From assembly GCF_002234405.1 (NCBI RefSeq), contig NZ_NMQT01000066.1:17762-81761 (forward strand): a stretch of 64,000 nt of DNA, written 5' to 3'. This document shows, piece by piece, positions 35,657 through 43,994 of the stretch. This stretch comes from Amycolatopsis thailandensis (lineage in GTDB: Bacteria; Actinomycetota; Actinomycetes; Mycobacteriales; Pseudonocardiaceae). Within the stretch, counting starts at the first letter, position 1, and each line of letters starts with the position of its first letter. Both the position numbers and the translations under genes were made by a program. Below the pieces are notes generated by a model. That model was not told the DNA's origin. It did not search any database and saw only the letters and a program-made list of their open reading frames with translations.

Positions 35657-35916
35657 GGTTATTGAGGGGTAAGGCAAAGGTGTCCTGGTGGGGTGCCGGG
35701 TGATCAGCGGGGTGAAGGGTGCTTTCCGCTCGTGTGATGAGGGGAAAGTCCCCTTCGCCTCGGGTCTTGCGGTCCTCGTGGGTGGCGAAGTCCCGGAAGC
35801 GTTGCGAAAGCCACTTTCGCGACCTTCAGCGTTGCGAAAGTGGCTTTCGCAACACCCGAGGTCGACGTGAGGGCGAGCGACAGAGCACGCCACCTTTGCC
35901 TTACCCCCCAATAACC
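35657..35916. mobile_element. 260-bp MITE-like element with 26-bp terminal inverted repeats
   Basis: The ends at 35657-35682 and 35891-35916 are inverted repeats with one mismatch in 26 (core GGGGTAAGGCAAAGGTG). There is no protein inside. The interior is made of hairpins, including arms GTTGCGAAAGCCACTTTCGC and its exact reverse complement around 35800-35850, and a GGGGAAAGTCCCCTTC stem. A related but longer element is at 50801-51120. I see no clear target duplication. Confidence 0.7.
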
Positions 35917-35995
35917 GTGGTGATCGGCGCCCGGCGTTGCGCGACACGTTCCCCAGCGATGGGTGGAAAGACTGCGTCGCCTTGGTCGGACGCCC

Positions 35996-36733
35996 TCAGC
36001 TCGTGCGGCTCGGTGCCGGCGGCTCGGGTAGCGCGGCGGTCATCGCGCCGTCCACGGTGACGGTCTCACCGGACACGAACCTGGCCCGATCGCCGAGGAG
36101 GAAGGCGATCACGCGCGCGACGTCCTCCGGCTCGGCGAGCTCGCCGAGAGGCTGTAGCCCGGTCAGCGCGTCGCGGGTGGCCGCGTCCTGCCAGCGATGC
36201 GCGTTACGCGGCACCTTGACGAACCCCGGCCGGACGACGTTGCACCGCAGCCCGCGCGGTCCGAGTTCCACGGCGGCGGCGCGGCCGAGCGCCTCCAGCG
36301 CGGCCTTGGCCATCGCGTACGGTGCCTGCCCGGCCCAGGCCAGGCCCGCATGGATCGAACTGACCAGCACCGCGGCGCACGGCCGTCCCCCGGCACGGCC
36401 GATCAGCTGCTGCAACGGCTCCAGCGCGGACACCGCACCGACGTCCAGCACCCTGCGCAGCGCGTCCGTCGTCTGTTCGGTGAAGGGGGCGCGATGCTCG
36501 CTCAGCAGGCAGTGCACCAAGCCGGTCACGCTGCCGAGGGTGTCGAACGCGGCACCGACCACGGCCGGATCGGTCGCGTCGCCCCGGATCCACGGCACAT
36601 CGACGTGTTCCGGCGGTGGTGGCGCGATATCCACGGCCACCACCGGTCGCCCCTCCCCCAGCAGTTCGCTCACCACGGCCGACCCGATACCGCCCGCGCC
36701 GCCGAGCACCACCACCCCGCTCACGCGACCCAT
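35996..36733 (-). CDS. SDR family oxidoreductase
   Basis: A 245-residue short-chain dehydrogenase. The cofactor turn is GGAGGIGSAV. The serine is in VLVSSIHAG and the Tyr-Lys pair in YAMAKAALEALG. The C-terminal FVSGETVTVDGAM is typical of classical SDRs. The usual NNAG segment is replaced by TGLVHCLLSEH, a deviation that may alter cofactor handling. The ATG at 36733 overlaps the end of the upstream ROK gene by 13 bp. It is the last gene of an MFS-ROK-SDR operon, so it probably acts on the compound imported by the MFS protein. Confidence 0.87.
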   Translation of the reverse strand: MGRVSGVVVLGGAGGIGSAVVSELLGEGRPVVAVDIAPPPPEHVDVPWIRGDATDPAVVGAAFDTLGSVTGLVHCLLSEHRAPFTEQTTDALRRVLDVGAVSALEPLQQLIGRAGGRPCAAVLVSSIHAGLAWAGQAPYAMAKAALEALGRAAAVELGPRGLRCNVVRPGFVKVPRNAHRWQDAATRDALTGLQPLGELAEPEDVARVIAFLLGDRARFVSGETVTVDGAMTAALPEPPAPSRTS

Positions 36734-37875
36734 TCGGCCGTCCCCTTGGTGAAGAAGGCGCGCACGACGAGTCCCGCCGCGGCTGTGACCAGGGGGTTGC
36801 CTCGGGACCGTGGCCGGACCAGCGTGTGCGGCGGAGTCGTCTCGACGCGATCGCGTACCGCTTCGAGCCATCGGTCCGAGGGCGCGCCGCTACCGCCGAG
36901 GATGATCATGTCCGGCCGCATCAGGTCGAACACCGTGTCGGCCACCAGAGCCACCTGGGCGCTGCGCGCCTCGAGAAGCCCGCTCGCGACCGTGTCCGTG
37001 TCCGTGTCCGCCAGGCGGATCAGGTCCGTCAGCGAGCTCGCCGCGACTCCCGCGGACCGAGCCGCGGCGAGCAACGCCACGTCCGTCCCGCGTTCGCCGA
37101 AGCGCCCGTGACCACCATCGGTGAGGCCGGGCACCAGCAGGCGGCCGAAGCCGCCTTGGATGATGCCGTTCGAGCTCGTACCCCCTCCTCGGCTGAGGAA
37201 CCCTGTCTCGGCGACGTTGCCGACGAAAAGGTACGACACGTTGTGGCGACCCAGTCCGGCGCCGAAGGTGAGCTCGGCGCCCAGCAGAGCGGACACGTTG
37301 CCGTCCACCACGACGTCGAGCCCGGTCCGCTCCCGCAACGGGCCGGACACCCGGACGTCGGTCCAGCCCAGCACGTCGTTGCGCACGACCCGACCGGTCT
37401 GACGGTCCACCTCACCGCCGGCGGTCACACCGATGCCCAGCACCGGGCCCGGCGCGGAACCCGCCATCTCCGCCGCCAGGTCCGCGGCGTGCCGCAGGGT
37501 GGCGACGCTGTCCGCCGGATCACGGTTCTCGGCGAGCGTCCGGACGCAGTGACCGGCCAGGTCGATCAGTCCGGCCGTGGTCCGTTCGAGACCGAGGTGC
37601 ACGCCGACCGCGTACCGGCTGGACGAGTCCAGGTCCACCGGCACCCGGGGCCTGCCGACCCCGGTGGACTGCTCTGCGAGCTCACGGACGACGCCGGCGG
37701 ACAGCAAGGGCTCGATGATCCTGCTGACGCTGCCGTGATTGAGGGACAGCTCCTTCGCGATGTCACCGCGCGCCAGCGGGCCGCGCTGGGCGAGCAGCTG
37801 AAGCACGGCGGCCGTGTTGGCCTGCCGGGCCTGACGCGGCCGGGTCCCGCTGAGACCTGGGTCGTTCATCTTCAC
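36721..37875 (-). CDS. ROK family transcriptional regulator
   Basis: 384 residues. The N-terminal winged helix (QANTAAVLQLLAQRGPLARG, then SLNHGSVSRIIEPLLSAG) is followed by a ROK domain (YAVGVHLGLERTTAGLIDLA, GIGVTAGGEVDRQTG, DVVVDGNVSALLGAE). The zinc-binding CxCGxxGC motif of sugar kinases is absent, so it is a regulator rather than a kinase. The GTG at 37875 overlaps the stop of the MFS gene as GTGA. It is likely a sugar-type ligand sensor that represses its own operon; a TTTGT-gcg-ACAAA palindrome upstream of the MFS gene is a possible site. Confidence 0.85.
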   Translation of the reverse strand: MKMNDPGLSGTRPRQARQANTAAVLQLLAQRGPLARGDIAKELSLNHGSVSRIIEPLLSAGVVRELAEQSTGVGRPRVPVDLDSSSRYAVGVHLGLERTTAGLIDLAGHCVRTLAENRDPADSVATLRHAADLAAEMAGSAPGPVLGIGVTAGGEVDRQTGRVVRNDVLGWTDVRVSGPLRERTGLDVVVDGNVSALLGAELTFGAGLGRHNVSYLFVGNVAETGFLSRGGGTSSNGIIQGGFGRLLVPGLTDGGHGRFGERGTDVALLAAARSAGVAASSLTDLIRLADTDTDTVASGLLEARSAQVALVADTVFDLMRPDMIILGGSGAPSDRWLEAVRDRVETTPPHTLVRPRSRGNPLVTAAAGLVVRAFFTKGTAEWVA

Positions 37876-39212
37876 ACCGGCTTTCCGGACTCGACACCGT
37901 TGGTCTCTTCGAGCTCGACACCGGTGGTGGCCAGCCACGGCGACACCAGCACGATCACGGCGCTGACCAAGAACGCGCAGGCGTACCACGCGACGATCGT
38001 GATGCCGTACTTCTGCGCCAGCATGGGCGCCAAGAACACGTTGAGCGCGATCGCGAGCCGGGTCACGCACTGCGCGATCCCGGATCCGAGGCCACGCAGC
38101 GAGGTGGGGAAGGCTTCGGTGCTCCACACCCAGGACAACACGCCAGGGCCGAGCCAGGTCAGCATGGCGTACACGACCCAGAACGCGACCAGGCCGACGC
38201 CTGCCCGCTCGCCGGTGAACGCGATGCCCACCCCGGCGGCGAACACGCCGAGACACGTCCACACGCCCAACCGTCGTCGGTCTACCCGGTCGATGATCGC
38301 GGCGCCCGCCACGACGGCGACCAGGCCCACCACGAAACCCAGCAGGGAGAAGTACAGGGTGTTGGAGACCCCGATGCCGGTACTGCTGATGATCAGCGGT
38401 CCCGCGACCGTCGCGACCGCGCCACCGAAAGCCTGGATGGCGAAGAACGCCGTGACCGTCGCCAGCCGTCGCCACGCACCACCGGAAACCAGCCTCCGGT
38501 AACTGCGCTTCTCCGAAACCTCGCGCTTCGGCGGGTCCAGCCCGAGTGCGTCGTAGATCCGCTGTGCTTCCTCCCCGCGGCCGCGCGCGCTCAGCCACCG
38601 GGGTGACTCCGGCAGGAATTGCCTCGCCACCAGCACCGCGGCCGCGGGCAGCGCGGCCAGGCCGAACAGCCACCGCCAGGTCTCGTTTCCGAACAACGGC
38701 TGAAGCGCCAGCGCGAGCAGCACCGAGGTGACCGCGCCGGACAGCCACATCATGTTGGGCAAACTGCCCGCGATCCGGCCTCGCCGGGTTTTGGGCGCGA
38801 TCTCGGTGAGGAACGCGTGCGAGGTCGGGATGTCCATCCCCACCGCGAGACCGAGCACGAATCTGGCCGCGACCAATTGCCACACGTCCTGGACGAACGC
38901 GGCGGCGAGGGACGCCACCACGAAGACCACCAGATTGATCATGAAGATCACCCGGCGGCCGAATCGGTCGGAGAGGTCACCGAAGACCACCAGACCGAGC
39001 GCCGTACCCACGAAGGCCGCCGCGGTCACCAGGCCGACCTGGAACGCGGTGAGATGGAACGACGGCTTGAGGAACAGGACGGCGGCGCCGATGACGAGCA
39101 GGTCGTAGCCGTCGATGAACTCGCCGAAGGCGACCAGCCTGCCGGTCCAGTTCCGTACGAACCGCGCCCGTCTCGGCGACATCGACTGAGGTCTCGCAAT
39201 CCCCGACACCAT
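37872..39212 (-). CDS. MFS sugar-porter-type transporter
   Basis: A 446-residue, 12-helix transporter. It has sugar-porter marks: GDLSDRFGRRVIF in the loop between helices 2 and 3, RFVLGLAVGMDIP in helix 4, PESPRWLSARGR before the central loop and DRVDRRRLGV in the second half. The FIDGYDLLVIG start resembles aromatic acid/sugar porters. The ATG at 39212 has a strong GGGGAGGAAA site. It is the first gene of an operon with a ROK regulator and an SDR, suggesting uptake and oxidation of a sugar or polyol. Confidence 0.87.
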   Translation of the reverse strand: MVSGIARPQSMSPRRARFVRNWTGRLVAFGEFIDGYDLLVIGAAVLFLKPSFHLTAFQVGLVTAAAFVGTALGLVVFGDLSDRFGRRVIFMINLVVFVVASLAAAFVQDVWQLVAARFVLGLAVGMDIPTSHAFLTEIAPKTRRGRIAGSLPNMMWLSGAVTSVLLALALQPLFGNETWRWLFGLAALPAAAVLVARQFLPESPRWLSARGRGEEAQRIYDALGLDPPKREVSEKRSYRRLVSGGAWRRLATVTAFFAIQAFGGAVATVAGPLIISSTGIGVSNTLYFSLLGFVVGLVAVVAGAAIIDRVDRRRLGVWTCLGVFAAGVGIAFTGERAGVGLVAFWVVYAMLTWLGPGVLSWVWSTEAFPTSLRGLGSGIAQCVTRLAIALNVFLAPMLAQKYGITIVAWYACAFLVSAVIVLVSPWLATTGVELEETNGVESGKPV

Positions 39213-39235
39213 CAGGTTTCCTCCCCACCGCGCTT

Positions 39236-39248
39236 TTTGTGCGACAAA
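39236..39248. promoter_or_regulatory. Small palindrome upstream of the MFS-ROK-SDR operon
   Basis: TTTGT (39236-39240) and ACAAA (39244-39248) form an inverted repeat with a 3-base centre, 24 bp before the MFS start codon. It is an A/T-rich island in GC-rich DNA and is well placed to be an operator for the ROK regulator. Confidence 0.35.
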
Positions 39249-39355
39249 CACCAAACTACGGTTCACGCGGTGTTCCCGCCTGGATCCGACGCTGTCGGGG
39301 ACGATCGGCCAACCGGAGCGGAACGATCAGGCAAGGGCCGCTGACCTGTCGATCC

Positions 39356-40219
39356 TTATTCCGGCACGTGTTCGGCGGCGATCCTGAGGAACCTGGCGAT
39401 CGAGGGCGACCGGCTCCCCGAGCGCCAGAGCGCCAAGGTCCGATACGGCGTCGCATCGCCGACCGGCCGGTAGACGACGTCCGGGCGGACGTTCACGGCG
39501 GCCAGCGAGGCGGGCACCAGTGCCACGGCCTGTCCGAGGGAGACGACCTCCAGCAGCTGGGCGGTGTCGCGGACGACCGGGCCGTCGGACCGGCGATCGG
39601 GATGGCCCAGCCAGTGGCCGCTGTCGACGATCCGCGAATCCGCCCAGCGCGGAGCGGGCTCGGTGATCAGATCGGCGACGCCGAGCACGTCGCGACCGGC
39701 GAGCTCGTGATCGACGGCGAGCGCGGCGACGCGCGGTTCGGTCGCCAGGAGTTCGGTTTCGAGGCCGTCACCGTCCACGCAGGCGGCGATCGCCAGATCT
39801 GCCCGTCCGTCGCGGACCAGCTGGGCCTGTTCACCGAACCCGCTCACCACCACGCGGATCTCCGTCGCGGCCGGATCCTCCTGGAAACGTTCGCGGACGC
39901 GGTGCAGCAGCCGGGTGGCCACTCCGGGCTTGGCTGTCACCACCAGCGCGTTCCCGGCCCGCCTCGTCCGGCGAACGGCGACGTCCAAGGCAGCGAGGAC
40001 CTTGGCCGACTCGGCGAAAAGGGTCTCCCCGGCGGGGGTCAGCGCCAGCCGCCGCCCGCCGCGGTCGAACAGTTCCGCGCCGATCCGGCGTTCGAGCCCG
40101 CGGATGGCCCGCGAAAGCGGGGGTTGCGCGATGCCGAGACGCCGGGCCGCGCGGGTGATGTTCAGGTCTTCGGCGACGGCGCGGAAATAGCGCAGCTCGC
40201 GGATCTCCGGATCCGGCAT
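39356..40219 (-). CDS. LysR family transcriptional regulator
   Basis: 287 residues. The N-terminal helix-turn-helix is LRYFRAVAEDLNITRAARRL, then AQPPLSRAIRGLE. The effector domain runs through VVTAKPGVATRLL and SLGQAVALVPASLAAVNVRP. The ATG at 40219 is divergent from an SDR gene, with about 70 bp between the starts, the classical LysR arrangement; it probably controls that reductase. No effector can be named. Confidence 0.88.
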   Translation of the reverse strand: MPDPEIRELRYFRAVAEDLNITRAARRLGIAQPPLSRAIRGLERRIGAELFDRGGRRLALTPAGETLFAESAKVLAALDVAVRRTRRAGNALVVTAKPGVATRLLHRVRERFQEDPAATEIRVVVSGFGEQAQLVRDGRADLAIAACVDGDGLETELLATEPRVAALAVDHELAGRDVLGVADLITEPAPRWADSRIVDSGHWLGHPDRRSDGPVVRDTAQLLEVVSLGQAVALVPASLAAVNVRPDVVYRPVGDATPYRTLALWRSGSRSPSIARFLRIAAEHVPE

Positions 40220-40289
40220 ACCGCCAGGGTAGGGCGCGCACACCGGATCGGTGCTTCTGTTCGGGCACGAGGTCGGCTGGGGTGGGGGA

Positions 40290-41018
40290 ATGCATCCCCA
40301 CGAAGTCGCGCTCGTCACCGGCGGCGGCAAAGGCATCGGCCAGGAGATCGTCCGGCAGCTGGCCGCGCGCGGGCTCACCGTCTACCTCGGCGCGCGGGAT
40401 CCGGGACAGAACGGCGCGGCCGGACCGGGCATCCGGACCGTCCCGCTCGACGTCACCGACGAAGCGTCTGTAGCGGCGGCGGTGGGGAAAATCGAGGCCG
40501 AGACCGGCAGACTCGACGTCCTGGTCAACAACGCCGGCATCACCAGCGAATGGGGTCTCCGCACCACCGACTTCACGGCCGCACACCTGCGCGAAGTGTA
40601 CGAGGTCAACGTTTTCGGTGTCGTCACGATGATCTCGGCCTGCCTGCCCTTGCTGCGCCGCTCCCCCAACCCGCGTGTGGTCAACCTGTCGAGCGGCCTC
40701 GCGTCCCTCACCCTGCTGAGCGATCCGAAGATTCCGCTGCCTACCGAAGGATTCCTCGCCTACAGCTCGTCCAAAGCCGCGCTCAACGCCTTGACCCTGC
40801 TCTACGCCGAAACCCTCCGCGCCGACGGCGTCAAGGTGAACGCCGCCAGCCCCGGCATGGTGCCGACGGACCAGAACGCCGGGGCGCCGTTCCCCCGCGG
40901 GCACCGCACCACGGCCGAGGGCGCGGCCGTTCCCGTCCTCCTCGCGACGATCCCCGTGGACGGCCCCTCCGGCGTCTTCCGCGGCCCGGATTCACTCGAT
41001 GAAGTCATCCCCTGGTAA
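40290..41018 (+). CDS. SDR family NAD(P)-dependent oxidoreductase
   Basis: A 242-residue carbonyl-reductase-like SDR. The cofactor site is VTGGGKGIGQE; DVLVNNAGIT is the NNAG motif; VVNLSSGLASL carries the catalytic Ser and YSSSKAALNAL the Tyr-Lys pair. The VPLDVTDEAS acidic residue after strand 3 is standard. It follows a divergent LysR regulator. The ATG at 40290 is preceded by gggtggggga. Substrate unknown; a carbonyl or quinone reductase role is plausible for this subgroup. Confidence 0.88.
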   Translation: MHPHEVALVTGGGKGIGQEIVRQLAARGLTVYLGARDPGQNGAAGPGIRTVPLDVTDEASVAAAVGKIEAETGRLDVLVNNAGITSEWGLRTTDFTAAHLREVYEVNVFGVVTMISACLPLLRRSPNPRVVNLSSGLASLTLLSDPKIPLPTEGFLAYSSSKAALNALTLLYAETLRADGVKVNAASPGMVPTDQNAGAPFPRGHRTTAEGAAVPVLLATIPVDGPSGVFRGPDSLDEVIPW

Positions 41019-41094
41019 GGGGCAGTGTCGGCACCAGGGTGAAACAACCGAAGGAAGCGATTGCCCGGCGCCCGATCCGGGTACCAGGAAGATC

Positions 41095-41208
41095 ATGTGG
41101 ATGGTGATGGTGATCCCGCTGCTGGTCATGTCGTTCGCGCTGCTGATGGAGCGTGTCGAAGCGAAAGTGCCCGAACGGGATCCGAGTCGCGCCCCCGAAC
41201 CCATCTGA
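41095..41208 (+). CDS. Small single-helix membrane protein
   Basis: 37 residues: an N-terminal hydrophobic helix (MWMVMVIPLLVMSFALLMER) and a short charged tail ending APEPI. The ATG at 41095 follows aggaaga at good distance. Tiny proteins of this build are common in actinomycetes, but their role is not known. It converges with a secreted-protein gene. Confidence 0.5.
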   Translation: MWMVMVIPLLVMSFALLMERVEAKVPERDPSRAPEPI

Positions 41209-41254
41209 CTCACCGGGCGTGCGGGGTCCGGCCCGACCACGCACGCCCGGATGG

Positions 41255-41704
41255 TCAACAGTGGCTGGTCATCCGCATGCTGTTGATCCGGTCGTACAGC
41301 CGGGCGTCGAAGGAGCCGGCGTCGAACCACCAGTGCCACTGGTTCTTGACCGTGCCCTTGACGAACTTCGGATCACCGCCGTGGTGAATGGGTCCCAACA
41401 CGACACCGGCGCTGTCCAGCAGGTTCACCCACATCAGCCAGGCATCGTTGCTGTCGCTGCTGACGATCTTCGCCTCGAACGAAGCACTGCCGTTCGGAAA
41501 CAGCGTCCATTTCGCGCCGTCCATCGTGCAGTCCCCCGCTCTGATGGGGCCCCAGGTGAACCAGCACGAGCCCGACCCGGTGCACGTGGCCTGCGCGGTG
41601 GTGGACGACGCGGTCCCGGCCGACGCGGGTGCGGCGAAGACACTGCCGATCCCGAGTACGAGAATTGTCAAAATGGTCGCCATCCGGCGCGTTTTCGTCA
41701 TCAT
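41255..41704 (-). CDS. Secreted protein, DUF6294-like
   Basis: A 149-residue precursor with a clear signal peptide (RRMATILTILVLGIGSVFAA, cleavage near APASA-GTA). The mature part has CTGSGSCWFTWGPIRAGDCT, LFPNGSASFEAKI and WLMWVNLLDSAGVVLG. This W..I.AGDCTM...W.L...G.A.F pattern resembles DUF6294, a family of small secreted actinobacterial proteins of unknown role; I am not certain of the name. Cysteines suggest a disulphide. The ATG at 41704 follows ggagagag. Confidence 0.65.
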   Translation of the reverse strand: MMTKTRRMATILTILVLGIGSVFAAPASAGTASSTTAQATCTGSGSCWFTWGPIRAGDCTMDGAKWTLFPNGSASFEAKIVSSDSNDAWLMWVNLLDSAGVVLGPIHHGGDPKFVKGTVKNQWHWWFDAGSFDARLYDRINSMRMTSHC

Positions 41705-41891
41705 GGTGTCTCTCTCCGGTGGTGGTCGAATTCCTGCCGATCGTGAAAGACCGGAAGTCGAAACTAACTTTCCGGAGGTGACGGAACCGATCACTTAGGT
41801 GCGGTCGCGGGGGCCGCCGTTGGTGCGGACCACGTCGACTGGCAGGAACGCCGGGCCGTCCTCTCCTCTGGCCAAGTAGAGCGGACCGCTA

Positions 41892-42098
41892 TTTACCTAC
41901 CTGCGCCTGAAACTGAGCGAGAGTGGTGGTTCCGTGGCTGTCAGGGCGCGACGATGGAGGAATTGGGACGTTGAACGTCCCAATTCCTCCATCGTCGCCA
42001 GGGATGCCCGGTCTTGGACCTTGATCAACGGCCGGAATCTTCCCCCGTCAACCACACCGGCTTCACTCGACCGCTAATCACACCAGTAGGTAGGTAAA
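41892..42098. mobile_element. Possible 207-bp non-coding element with a large central hairpin
   Basis: The outer ends share an inverted repeat (TTTACCTACCT at the left, AGGTAGGTAAA at 42088-42098). Inside, 41948-41972 and 41974-41998 are a perfect 25-bp inverted repeat around a single base. No frame is coding. It could be a MITE, a long-hairpin RNA, or a site-specific binding region upstream of the adjacent MarR 3' end. Confidence 0.5.
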
Positions 42099-42114
42099 CC
42101 CGATCCGACTGGCT

Positions 42115-42627
42115 TCAGGGCGTGTCGTCGGACGCCGGGCCGTGTTCCAAGCGCTGGTTGGCGTCACCCGTCGCCTCGGTGATCCTCGACAGGAACTTGG
42201 TGACGACACGGAGTTCCTCGGGATCGGCGGTGCGGACCGCGGCAGCGATCTCGGCCCCGGCGAAGACGAGGAACCGGCGGGCGTGCTCTCGCGCGGCGGG
42301 GGTCGGGCGCAGGGTGACGCGGCGACGGTCGCTGCTCTCGCGGCTGCGCTGGACGTGACCGGCGTCCTCGAGCCGGTTCAGCAGAATCGTGGTGGCCCCG
42401 GTGGTCATGGCGATCTGCCGGGACAGCTCCGCCGGCGAGAGCGGCGTCCCCGCTTCGGCGGCCCACGTGATCTGGCCCAGGGCATTGGCATCCGAGACAG
42501 GCAGCCGCATCCAGCCTGCCAGATGCCGATGCAGCTCACCGAAGCCGACAGCCCATTCCCGAAGCCGCTGCATCACCTCGATCTGGATCGGCGTCCAGCT
42601 CTCGGTCAACGGGTCGACATCGGCCAT
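42115..42627 (-). CDS. MarR family transcriptional regulator
   Basis: A 170-residue dimeric repressor of the MarR fold. The recognition helix and wing are in SRQIAMTTGATTILLNRLED, then RSRESSDRRRVTLRPTPAA. The ATG at 42627 follows aaggag. It is divergent from a flavin monooxygenase gene, and the 68-bp gap contains one perfect palindrome overlapping both promoters, so it very probably represses both genes until a phenolic or similar ligand binds. Confidence 0.87.
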   Translation of the reverse strand: MADVDPLTESWTPIQIEVMQRLREWAVGFGELHRHLAGWMRLPVSDANALGQITWAAEAGTPLSPAELSRQIAMTTGATTILLNRLEDAGHVQRSRESSDRRRVTLRPTPAAREHARRFLVFAGAEIAAAVRTADPEELRVVTKFLSRITEATGDANQRLEHGPASDDTP

Positions 42628-42642
42628 GCGGTCTCCTTTGCA

Positions 42643-42673
42643 CCATAGTAGCTTTGCAGTAAAGCTACTATGG
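42643..42673. promoter_or_regulatory. Perfect 13-bp palindrome, shared MarR operator
   Basis: CCATAGTAGCTTT (42643-42655) and AAAGCTACTATGG (42661-42673) are exact inverted repeats with a 5-base spacer. Each arm contains TACTAT in the outward direction, which looks like a -10 box for the gene on that side. One bound MarR dimer would therefore cover both promoters at once. Confidence 0.8.
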
Positions 42674-42695
42674 CCTCGACGACAGGGGAACTCGA

Positions 42696-43886
42696 ATGAA
42701 CACTCGACACGCCGTGGTGTCCGGCGCGAGCATCGCCGGGCTCTCGACCGCCTTCTGGCTGCGCCGCTCCGGCTGGGAGGTGACCGTGCTGGAACGGGCG
42801 ACGGCGTTTCGCGACGGTGGACAGAACGTCGACGTCCGCGGCGTCGGCCGCGAAGTACTCGCGAAGATGGGCCTGACAGAAGCGGTGAGAGCGCAGAACA
42901 CGACAGAGACCGGCACTGTCTTCGTGGACGCCTCAGGCGAAGTGCTCGTGGAACTGCCCTCCGACGTCCCGGACGGCGCGACCGCCGAACTCGAGATCCT
43001 GCGCGGCGACCTCGCCCGGACGATCCTGCGGCACCTGCCCGAGGGGGTCGAGATCATTTACGGCGACACCGTCGCCGCGGTCCAGGAAGAGGCCGACCGG
43101 GTCACCGTGACCACGAACACCGGCCGGGTCCTGCGCGCCGACCTGCTGGTCATCGCCGAAGGGGTCCGCTCCACCACTCGGGAACTGCTCTTCGAGGACC
43201 AGGTCGACAGCCGCGCGCTGGGCATCACCATGGTCTTCGGCACCATCCCGCGCACCACCGACGACGACAGCCGATGGCGCTGGTACACCACGGTCGGCGG
43301 ACGGCAGGTCCACTTGCGCCCGGACCAGCATGGCACCACGCGCGCCATCCTCGCCTGCACCGAGGCCGAAGACCCGACCCGGCTCGACCGTACCGAGGCA
43401 CTGGCCCGGATCCGCGACCGCTTCTCCGGCGTGGGCTGGGAAGCACCCCGGATCCTGGACGGATTCGACGGCTCCGACGACGTCTATCTCGACCACCTCA
43501 CCCAGATCCGCATGCCCGTCTGGCACCGCGGGCGGGTGTGCCTGGCGGGCGACGCCGCGTGGTGCGTGACCCCGATGGGTGGCGGCGGCGCCTCGCTCGC
43601 GCTCGTCAGCGGCTACGTCCTCGCCGCGTGCCTGTCCGGCACCGGCTCGCTCACGACCGGACTCGCGGCTTACGAGGCCTGGATGCGGCCACTCGTCGAC
43701 GACGTCCAGCAACTCCCCCGCTGGATCAAACCGTTCGCCTTTCCCCGGACCCGGCTCGGTCTGGCGCTGCGCAGGATGGCCGACAAAGTGCTCATGTCAC
43801 CGGTACTGGCACCCTTGACGGCGAGGTTCACCAGGATCGCTCAGACCGACCGCGAGTTGCCGCCTCTCGCGGCAACGGCGAGGTGA
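42696..43886 (+). CDS. FAD-dependent monooxygenase
   Basis: A 396-residue PHBH/TetX-type flavoprotein. The FAD dinucleotide site is AVVSGASIAGLSTAFWLRRS. The second FAD contact DLLVIAEGVRSTTRE corresponds to the DG motif (here EG). The GD motif is GRVCLAGDAAWCVTPMGGGG. Such enzymes hydroxylate aromatic or antibiotic substrates with NAD(P)H and oxygen. It is controlled by the divergent MarR gene, which suggests a drug or phenol response. The ATG at 42696 follows aggggaa. Confidence 0.87.
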   Translation: MNTRHAVVSGASIAGLSTAFWLRRSGWEVTVLERATAFRDGGQNVDVRGVGREVLAKMGLTEAVRAQNTTETGTVFVDASGEVLVELPSDVPDGATAELEILRGDLARTILRHLPEGVEIIYGDTVAAVQEEADRVTVTTNTGRVLRADLLVIAEGVRSTTRELLFEDQVDSRALGITMVFGTIPRTTDDDSRWRWYTTVGGRQVHLRPDQHGTTRAILACTEAEDPTRLDRTEALARIRDRFSGVGWEAPRILDGFDGSDDVYLDHLTQIRMPVWHRGRVCLAGDAAWCVTPMGGGGASLALVSGYVLAACLSGTGSLTTGLAAYEAWMRPLVDDVQQLPRWIKPFAFPRTRLGLALRRMADKVLMSPVLAPLTARFTRIAQTDRELPPLAATAR

Positions 43887-43994
43887 CGATTCGCCGAACG
43901 CCCTCCGTCAAGGTCAGATGACGCAGACGATCCCCGCGGCGTGAGCGATCGTTCGAGACGATATTCACCGATCCTGAGGACTTTTGGGGGACAC

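Noticed and set aside
35719..36060. Plus-strand frame across the MITE-like element
   Set aside because: It runs through hairpins and terminal repeats and into the antisense of the SDR gene; not coding.
36721..37875. ROK sugar kinase
   Set aside because: The protein has an N-terminal winged helix and lacks the ROK zinc motif, so a regulator is the better call.
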